A stretch of DNA of 64,000 nucleotides from Chelonoidis abingdonii (lineage: Eukaryota; Chordata; Testudines; Testudinidae), in assembly GCF_003597395.2 (NCBI RefSeq), contig NC_133771.1, positions 48,894,834 to 48,958,833 of the forward strand, given 5' to 3'. Under the pieces are notes generated by a model that saw only the letters and a program-made list of their open reading frames with translations, did no database searches and was not told the origin of the DNA. Position numbers and translations under genes: made by a program. Shown here piece after piece: positions 56,921 through 64,000 of this stretch (within the stretch, counting starts at the first letter, position 1; every line of letters starts with the position of its first letter).

Positions 56921-57599
56921 CTCTCCTCCCCAGCAACAGCTTCTTATCTGGATTATTGTGTTCACCTAATATAAATTCTTGACATGAAATCAGGTTCATC
57001 CTTCATGTTTCCTATACTGGATATAAAGATCCACTCTGCTTCTTGGGGTTTACTTAAAAGTTGTGTCTGAGTACACGGTATAAAAACGAAACTAGCGAAG
57101 GATACAGCCAAACCTGTGAGACAGGTGGTCACACTGGTTGAAAGTTTTATCCTATTGCATCCAGGAGGTAGGTAGTGAAAGCTCTCATCATATGCCACTC
57201 ACTAGGAGTCCAATCAATGCTGAGCTGAGGGAGTTCAATCCCTCCTGTGAGTGACTGCTCACCATCCCCTCATTTTCTGGAGCAGAGAATGATAATCAAC
57301 CTCTCACAAGATGAAGTCCAATGGTAGCAGGGCTATGCTATCTTGACAGTTAGTGCAAGATCCATACTCTTGATCTTCTTTTTTTTTTTTACTGGGAGAC
57401 TGGTGTCTGCCAATTAAGCAATTTGAGAGTTGTGAACTACATATATGCCGAGTAAATACTTCACATGTAGAAGCCAACTGTGACATCTGGCCTTTTACTT
57501 ATGACACCAGCCCATATGTATCTACTCCAAACTTTCCTAGAATGACTTCTCGGAGGCACAGAGGAAATAGAGAGGGCTAAGCTCAGCACAGCATTATGC
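56921..57599. other. No feature recognised
   Basis: Unique sequence; T-run near 57381-57390. Confidence 0.4.
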
Positions 57600-57639
57600 T
57601 TTCAATAATAAATAACATAGCTATAATACTTTTCACATC

Positions 57640-57930
57640 TCCATAGTTCAAACTGTTAATGAATTAATCCTCCCAACATCCCGTCAGGTCTCTATGTTTT
57701 ATCATCCCCATTTTACAGGCAGAGAAACTGAGCCAGAAAGAGTTGAAAGGCCTGATCCAAAATCTATTGAAGTCAGCTGTAGTCTTTCTACTCACTTCAA
57801 TGGACATTGGATCAAACCCTCAATTTTTGGAAATGATCACACAGCCAGTTAGTGGCAGGGCTAAGAATAGAAGTGAGACATTCTTAGCTTCTAGTCCTGT
57901 GCTTAAATACTAGCCCATGCTCCATGTTTA
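57640..57930 (-). mobile_element. MIR/CORE-SINE interrupted by a small MITE
   Basis: Left of the insert: 'catccccattttacaggcag' and 'agaaactgagccagaaagag'. Right of it: 'gatcacacagccagttagtg', 'gcagggctaagaatagaag' and 'agcttctagtcctgtgctt'. Together they form MIR in reverse. The insert (57749-57819) begins GGCCTGATCCAAAATC and ends ATTGGATCAAACCC. Confidence 0.65.
57749..57819. mobile_element. Small palindromic MITE nested in MIR
   Basis: A 71-bp imperfect palindrome of the 'GGGCCTGATC' type, with centre 'tctactcacttcaatggac'. It splits the MIR between its 'gagttgaaa' and 'atttttggaaatgatcac' segments. Confidence 0.5.
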
Positions 57931-58319
57931 AAGATGATCAGGATAAGAAGGAAATGCCAGTTACACTGGGAAAATCAAAATGTTTTATTTTGTTTCAGAT
58001 CTGGTCAAACTAAACTGAAAGATGTTGTTTTAGGTCAGTTCAACATTAATCTATGTTCACTTGAGCTACCATGGTGCCTCATTTTCCCATATGGACTGGA
58101 CTTCTTGGCTAGACTATAGCTTATATGATGCACTATAATCTCCCCTCTGATTGAACCACCACAATGCATCATGGAAGTAAAATAATCACAGTGCATCATG
58201 AAAGGTATTGTTTGGCTAGCGAGCCCAGTCCTTAGAGGGGAATGGGGGCATGAGGCACCTGAACTATAAGTCCCACGAAGTATCATAGTGGCTCTGGGAG
58301 ATACAGATTAATATTTAAT
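57931..58319. other. No firm feature
   Basis: Direct echoes 'atgatgcactataatc' / 'gtgcatcatgaaagg' near 58115 and 58192 suggest a worn repeat; nothing more can be said. Confidence 0.3.
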
Positions 58320-59140
58320 CAAATTGAAATGAAGTATATTGATTGACAAAACAAAGTGAAAATATGATTCAGAAATGTCATTTCATTTAGATAAAAAATG
58401 AAACATTTCAGTATTTCAGCATTTAACTTCCTCGAGCTTTTCAATGTGCCAAACATTTTAATATTTTGATTTTTGGTCAATTCAAGAGAAAATTTCAAAA
58501 GATCAGAATTTTCTGATAGAGCGATAGAGACTGTGACTTTTGACCAGCTCTAGTCATAACTACTGGACTTGGACAGAATTCTACCTAATATCCTTTTGTT
58601 TCCCCTTGGTGTCTTCTGGCCCTTTCAGGCCTCACCCTACAGGTGTGGATCACGAGGCGCAGTATGATATGAGACAGGTGACATCCAAGAGATCAGATTA
58701 GTTTTGGACACTTGGGAAGGTTCTAGGCATGCAATGGAATTCTGATTCTTGATAGATCTGAGAAATAACCATTTAATCGTGCCAGGTGAATAATGGATTT
58801 TCCAGTTTACTGGCAATTCCCTTCTGAAAAAAATCACTTTGGGTCAAACAAATATTTCATTTAGATTTTGAGAATTTTTTTAAAACAAAAAAAATTAAAA
58901 AAATAAAACTAAAGGAAAGTTATTTTGACTAAATTTGTTTGGAAAGCACCAAAACCAAACATTTTGATTTTGTTCATATTTTGTGTGCATGCACGCTTTT
59001 TTATCAAAGCCATTTGGAAAAATCAAAACAAATTCAGGAAATGGTTCAGAGTTGCCAAATCTGGCTCTTTATTATTATTATTATTTATTATTATTTTGCA
59101 AAAAAAAAAGTTTTGTTTGAAAAATTTCACCCATCTCTAT
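58320..59140. repeat. A/T-rich unclassified dispersed repeat and (TTA)n tract
   Basis: Blocks such as 'gaaacatttcagtatttcag' and 'ttttggtcaattcaagag' resemble the loosely defined family at 36951 and 51640. A (TTA)n microsatellite lies at about 59068-59097, followed by an A-run. Confidence 0.4.
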
Positions 59141-60180
59141 TATTTGGCAATGAGGATCATCTTCCCACTCTGTTAAAATCGATGGGATTGGATAGACCTG
59201 TGAGATGTGCATGTAATGCTCTCCTTCAATTGATCTGACCAGCTCTTGTGCCTACAATCAGGTGCCAAAATACAGCGGTGGGCTGCTAAGTGTTCGGGTG
59301 TGTGCACAATAAATTAAGTCATTAATGTGGCTCTTCTGGGAAGAGACGCTCATACATGGAGGACAGCCCAGGTCTATTTCAGCCAGTATATGTGCATCTT
59401 TCTGCAGTTTGGAGATTTTCCATTTGCTCTTAAATTCATATTTGCAATCCAGCTTACTTCCTGTTACAAAGGGGGATGCCATTTAAGCAAGTTATTAGCG
59501 GCAGCTGTAGCAGGAAGTCCTTTCATGGGGATTATAGTTTTAGTAATCCTGTTTATGGTTGAATCCAGCAATGCTCTACCCTGCAGCTGATTAGGATGAA
59601 TGTGTGCAGTTTGAGTAGAATTAGTGCAGTACGATTTTGCTTTAGTGCCATCTGCTGGATATAAAATAGAGATTAATAGGTACAAGAGTGGAGGTGTCTT
59701 CCACAGTATATATCTATTTTTATGTGGGGTTAGGAAATCATAGTTTTATTTTTGTTTGGTCATATGAGTTTTAATTCAGTTAAAGAAAATGTGTGTATGT
59801 GTTTGTTTTAAAAATGGTCCCCTTGATGCAATAGATTGGGTGACAAAGGGAAATAGTAAAGTAAAATGGATGGAAGAGAAAATCTTGAAACTATTTCTAA
59901 TAGGTATTATCTATCCAGAAATCCTATGTTCTGCAGCTGCTGCCATTAATACTGGATAACCTGTTTTGGGGTTTTCAGAACGTCCTGCTGGTACACAACA
60001 GAGAATCAGTGTTAAGGCTGTAATTCTGGACTGATAGTCCATAACTTACTATTACACTGTACAATACAGAGTAATATTATAAACTATCCTGAGAACCTGC
60101 AAAAGTGGGTGAGTGTGGGCAACCTGAAGTTCCAGCTTTGACTTCAAACGTATTTACTTCATGGTTGTAAACCAAATTTA
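59141..60180. other. No feature recognised
   Basis: Unique AT-rich sequence. 'gtgccatctgctgg' at about 59646-59659 is a weak CTCF-like match and is not called. Confidence 0.4.
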
Positions 60181-61013
60181 CATTTCTCTGGCTCCTATAT
60201 GTTCGCTTTTTTGACTGCCACTGCACACTGAGTGGATGTTTTTAGAGAACTATCCACAATGACTCCAAGATCTCTTTTTTGAGTGGTAACGGCTAATTTA
60301 GACCCCATCATTTTATTACGTATAGTTGGGATTATGTGTATTCCAATGGGCATTACTTTGCATTTGTAAATATTGAACTTCATCTGCCCTTTTGTTGCCC
60401 AATGACCTAGTTCTGAGAGATCCTTCTGAAGCTCTTCGCAGTCTGCCTGGGACTTAACTATCTTAAATAGTTTTGTATCATCTGCAAATTTTTCCATCTC
60501 AATATTTTTCCCTTTTTCCAGATCATTTATAAATATGTTAAATAGGATTGGGCCCAGTACAGACCCCTTTTTCTCCATTTGTTCCTACCCCTTGTTTCTT
60601 ATCTTTTATCTAGTTAACATTCCATGAGAGGTTTCAGAGTAGCAGCTGTGTTAGTCTGTATCTGCAAAAAGAACAGGAGTACTTGTGGCATCTTAGAGAC
60701 GAACAAATTTATTTGAGCATAAGCTTTCGCAGGCTACAGCCCACTTCATCGGACGCATAGAATGGAACATATCGTGAGGAGATATATATATACATACAGA
60801 GAACATGAAAAGGTGGAGTGCCACCATCTAAGGGCTAATTTTAAGATGAATGTTGTCAGCAGAGAAAAAACTTTTGCGTGATAATCAGATAGCCATTTAA
60901 CACAGTTTGACAAGTACTTAACATGGGGGTAATAATTCAATGGTGTAATGGCTCAGCCATTCCCGTCTCTATTTAAGCAATTCCATCGTATTTAGTTTGC
61001 ATTCAATTCAAGT

Positions 61014-61300
61014 TCAGCAGTTTCTCCTTGAGACTGTTTTGAAGCTTTTTCTGTGCAAAATTGCCACCTTTAAATCTGTTACTGAATGGCCAAGAGGTTG
61101 AAGTGTTCCTACTGGTTTTGAATGGTTGATTTCTGATTCAGATTGTGTCCGTTTATTTTTTTGCGTAGGAGCTGTCCGGTTTGGCCATGTACATGGCAGA
61201 GGGCATGCTGGCACATGGCATAGATCACATTGGTACATGTGCAGGTGAGAGCCCTGATATATGGCTGATGTGATTAGTACTATGATGGTGTCACTGAATA
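61014..61300 (-). pseudogene. GIY-YIG endonuclease region of the PLE, frameshifted
   Basis: On the minus strand the DNA matches the GIY-YIG domain at 11252-11689, but the frame changes several times. Only GHSVTDLKVAILHRKSFKT near 61020-61090 and SKPVG near 61110 remain readable. 'cacaccatcatag...aatcacatcagcc'-like sequence near 61245-61300 aligns with the start of that domain. The YIG strand and catalytic Glu region cannot be read in one frame, so the nuclease is dead. Confidence 0.75.
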
Positions 61301-61897
61301 GATATGTGGACAGAATTGGTATCGGGTTTGTTGCAGGGATAGGTTCCTGGGGTTAGTGTTTGTTCTGTGGTGTGTGGTTATGGTATGTGTGTCAGGTTGG
61401 GGGTGGTCAGTTGGGGTAGTGAGGACCAGGTCTGTCTCCCAAGATCTTGAGGTGAGGGCATATCTTTCAGTAGGTTAGATCTTGATGATCGCGGAACAGT
61501 TATTGTTTGGCGGTAATGGCTAGGGCGTTCTGTGATTTTTGTTGGCTTCTGTAGTAAGTGACTTCTGGGTATCTTCGGCTCTCGTATTCTGTTTTTTTTC
61601 ACTCGCAGGTGGTATCTATGTTATTAAATGCTGATAGAAGCTCTGTAGTCGGTGTTTGTCTTGTTGAGGAATTGAGCAATGCGGTTGTATCTTGAGGCTG
61701 GCTGTGAACAATGATGTGTGTGGTTGTGTCTGGATGAACATGGAGGATGTAAGTTGACTGTCAGTGGGTTCGGTATGTGCGGTGTTATTTGACCATCATT
61801 CTTGAAAGCAGTAGTTCAAGGAATGGGACACTTGTGCGGATTGGTCTAGGCTGAGGTTGATGGTGGGATGGAAATTGTTGAAATCATGGTGGAATTC

Positions 61898-62825
61898 CTA
61901 AAGAGCTTCTTTTCCATGGGTCCAGATGACATCAATGTAGTGCAAGTAGAGTAGGGGCATTAGGGGACGAGAGCTAAGGAAGCATTGTTCTAAGTCAGCC
62001 ATAAAAATGTTGGCATACTGTGGGGCCATGCGGATACCCGTAGCAGTGCTACTGACTTGAAGGTATATATTATCCCCAAATGTGAAATAGTTGTGGGTGA
62101 GGACAAAGTCGCAAAGTTCAGCCACCAGGTTGGCCGTGATATTATCGGGGATACTGTTCCTGATGGCTTGTAGTCCATCTTTGTGTGGAATATTGGTATA
62201 CAGGGCTTCTACATCTATAGTGGCCAGGTTTTCTGGAAGATCACCGATGGATTATAGTTTCCTCAGGAAGTCAGTGGTGTCTTGAAGATAGCTGGGAGTG
62301 CTGGTAGCATAGGGCCTGAGGATAGAGTCCACATAGCCAGACAATCCTGCTGTTAGGGTGCCAATGCCTGAGATGATGGGGCATCCAGGATTTTCAGGTT
62401 TATGGATCTTGGGTAGCAAATAGAATACACCTGGTCGGGGTTCTAGGCATGTGTCTTTACGGATCTGTTCCAGCGCTCTTTCAGGGAGTTTCTTGAGCAG
62501 ATGGTGTTGTTTCTTTTGGTAATCCTCAGTGGGATCAGAGGACAATGGCCTGTAGAATGTGGTGTTAGAGAGCTGCCTAGCGGCCTCTTGTTCATATTCC
62601 AACTTATTCATGATGATGACACCTCCTTTGTCAGCCTTTTTTATTATGATGTCAGAGTTGTTCCTGAGGCTGTTGATGGCGTTGTGTTCAGCACAGCTGA
62701 GGTTATGGGGCAAGTGATGCTGCTTTTGCACAATTTCAGCCCGTGCACATTGACAGAAGCAATCTATGTAGAAGTCCATTCTGTTGTTTCGACCTTCAGG
62801 AGGACTCTTAACATTCTTTTTGCAA
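61898..62825 (-). pseudogene. Penelope-like reverse transcriptase, one nonsense codon and a damaged catalytic box
   Basis: The domain copies the element's RNA. One reading frame runs from 62825 to the stop at 61898-61900 with a single internal stop, TAA at 62252-62254. Motifs in order: IIIKKADKGGVIIMNK (RT1-like), GVFYLLPKIHKPENPGCPI (a PLE hallmark), RPYATSTPSYLQDTTDFLRK, then after the stop IDVEALYTNIPHKDGLQA, which holds the first catalytic Asp, MAPQYANIFMADLEQ, and the YxDD box, which reads YIDV at 61928-61939. The second catalytic Asp is therefore missing. The first Met of the apparent ORF (62828-62830) belongs to the flanking CR1 duplication, not to the PLE. Confidence 0.88.
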
Positions 62826-63420
62826 TCCATGAGAGATCCTTCCCTCTTATTCCATGACTACTTACTTTTCTTAAGAGCCTTTGGTGAGGGACTTTGTCAA
62901 AGCCTTTCTGGAAATCTAAATACACTATATCCACCGGATCCCCCTTGTCCACATGCTTGTTGACCCCCTCAAAGAATTCTAGTAGATTGGTGAGGCATGA
63001 TTTCCCTTTACAAAAACCATGTTGACTATACCCCAACAAATTATGTTCATCTATGTGTCTGACAATTTTGTTCTTTACTATAGTTTCAACAAATTAGCCT
63101 GGTAGTGAAGTCAGGCTTAATCGCTGGGGTTACCTCTGGAGCCCTTCTTAAAAATTGGCATCACATTAGCTATCCTCCAGCCATTTGGTACAGAAACTGA
63201 TTTAAATGATAGATTACAGAGTACGGTTAGTAGTTTTGCAATTTCACATTTGAGTTCCTTCAGAACTCTTGGGTGACTACCAGCTGGTCCTGGTGACTTA
63301 TTACTGTTTAGTTTATCAATTTGTTTCAAAACCTCCTGTAATGACACCTCAATCTGGGACAGTTCTTCACCTAAAAAGAATGGCTCAGGTTTGGGAAACT
63401 CCCTCACATCCTCAACCTAA

Positions 63421-63530
63421 TCTTTTCAATCTCTCATCATAAAAATGTCTTGCTATGCCTCTAATCATTTTCATCATCCACCTCTGAATTCTAAGTTTCT
63501 GCTATGATCTTTTTGAAATACACAATATTT
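63421..63530 (-). mobile_element. Second small CR1 fragment
   Basis: 'ttttcaatctctcatcataa', 'atgcctctaatcattttcat' and 'gaaatacacaatatttaaac' match the end of ORF2 in a minus-strand CR1. This part should lie left of the RT core, not right of it, so it is a separate insertion or a rearrangement. Confidence 0.5.
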
Positions 63531-64000
63531 AAACTGAGTGTGTTCCATTAATTTATATGATGTAATATTTTAAATATGATTCTGTCTCATTCTTTTAAAA
63601 TCCTAACATTTTGTTTCTTTTATTGAATGTCCTTTAATATTGAGTTGAAGTTTTCTTGGAGCTCTATACAATGGCATCATAGTCTTTGTCCTCAGTGGTT
63701 ACAGTTTGTTTAGGTCCAGTAACATACAGGAGTAGGCTTAGCAGAAGGAGATTTTAATTTTTGATAATTTTGATGGATAACATTTATGTATATTTAAGAA
63801 ATTTTATTATTTAAATTTTCATAGTTGTTCATAATTATGGGTCAGACAATTATATAAATACAAAAGACACTGAGATTCAAAAAGTTAGTTTTATAATCAT
63901 TAAAACACGAATTGTCAACATCACGTCAAAAATTATGAAGTAAATATCCTTAAATTAAATTCTAGTAAGCAGCGTTTTTCTTACTTTGCCTATCTGTAAA
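63531..64000. other. No feature recognised
   Basis: AT-rich unique sequence to the window edge. Confidence 0.4.

Larger units (their letters stand above)
60631..62825 (-). mobile_element. Penelope-like element, 2195 bp, minus strand
   Basis: Flanked by a perfect 10-bp duplication TCCATGAGAG at 60621-60630 and 62826-62835, and by CR1 on both sides. The 3' UTR is at the left ('gtttcagagtagcagctgtg', 'taagctttcgcaggctacag'). The GIY-YIG region follows at about 61010-61300 and the RT at 61898-62825. The right edge starts within the N-terminal coding region, so the copy is 5'-truncated. A small (TA)n tract is at 60783-60792. Confidence 0.92.
60195..63407 (-). pseudogene. CR1 ORF2 reverse transcriptase, interrupted
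   Basis: Minus-strand order: QIDKLNSNKSPGPAGSHPRV (63117-63407); [20 protein letters not shown] and IVYLDFQKGFDKVPHQRLL (right block, 62826-63039); then, beyond the [21 protein letters not shown] and [12 protein letters not shown] with the DD pair (60195-60578). A frameshift separates the first two blocks and the PLE separates the rest. Catalytic Asp residues are present. Confidence 0.85.
60185..63420 (-). mobile_element. CR1 LINE, minus strand, split by a Penelope-like element
   Basis: The left part (60185-60630) and right part (62826-63420) are contiguous CR1 RT sequence once the PLE and one copy of its 10-bp duplication are removed. Unlike ordinary CR1 copies it lacks the 3' UTR: homology starts abruptly at 60185 inside the coding region. 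It is the same subfamily as the copy at 21.3 kb ('YLDFQKGFDKVPHQRLL'). Confidence 0.85.

Noticed and set aside
59646..59659. CTCF-like 'gtgccatctgctgg'
   Set aside because: The match to the core is weak and I would not call it without a matrix score.
62501..62857. 118-codon plus-strand frame
   Set aside because: It is the antisense shadow of the Penelope-like reverse transcriptase.

Overview
This window looks like vertebrate, most probably turtle (Testudines), nuclear DNA with no recognisable host gene. The evidence is the repeat set: CR1-type LINE fragments whose 3' ends read like '...gttcttatg', old MIR/CORE-SINE copies, Penelope-like elements (PLE) with GIY-YIG and reverse-transcriptase remnants, many hAT elements with 8-bp target-site duplications (TSDs), PIF/Harbinger-like elements with 3-bp TSDs, and one family of LTRs present five times. 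A crocodilian is a less likely alternative. Nothing is bacterial: there are no operons, no ribosome-binding sites and no long intact ORFs. I found no convincing exon, tRNA, rRNA or CRISPR array. The stretch is intergenic or deep-intronic.

Layout. 1-7 kb: a decayed unclassified repeat carrying a hAT MITE that itself holds a solo LTR (1499-2427), a CR1 tail, a MIR, a PLE fold-back and a different minus-strand LTR (6088-6875). 7-20 kb: mostly unique AT-rich sequence with one hAT MITE, a PLE 3' end encoding GIY-YIG (about 11.24-11.91 kb), a MIR and a 764-bp hAT (16149-16912). 20.5-27 kb: two Harbinger-like MITEs, a broken CR1 (about 21.3-23.6 kb), then a minus-strand CR1 cut by a solo LTR that is itself cut by a Harbinger-like element. 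28-39 kb: a separate solo LTR, a second PLE fold-back, a hAT-in-hAT nest, two CR1 copies, and a hAT holding a solo LTR. 41-55 kb: two more solo LTRs and five hAT elements, including a 2-kb GC-rich one and one that keeps the end of a transposase gene. 55-60 kb: mostly unique, with small palindromic MITEs and a MIR. 60-64 kb: a CR1 split by a nearly complete PLE unit with a 10-bp TSD.

How the pieces relate. There is no pathway here; the readable information is insertion history. Nesting gives a consistent order: CR1 and hAT elements are the oldest hosts, solo LTRs of one family land in CR1, hAT and MITE sequence, and a Harbinger-like element lands inside one of those LTRs. A PLE lands in a CR1 independently. 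Most boundaries are fixed by target-site duplications read directly from the sequence. Family names rest on recall of motifs and TSD rules, not on a database search.
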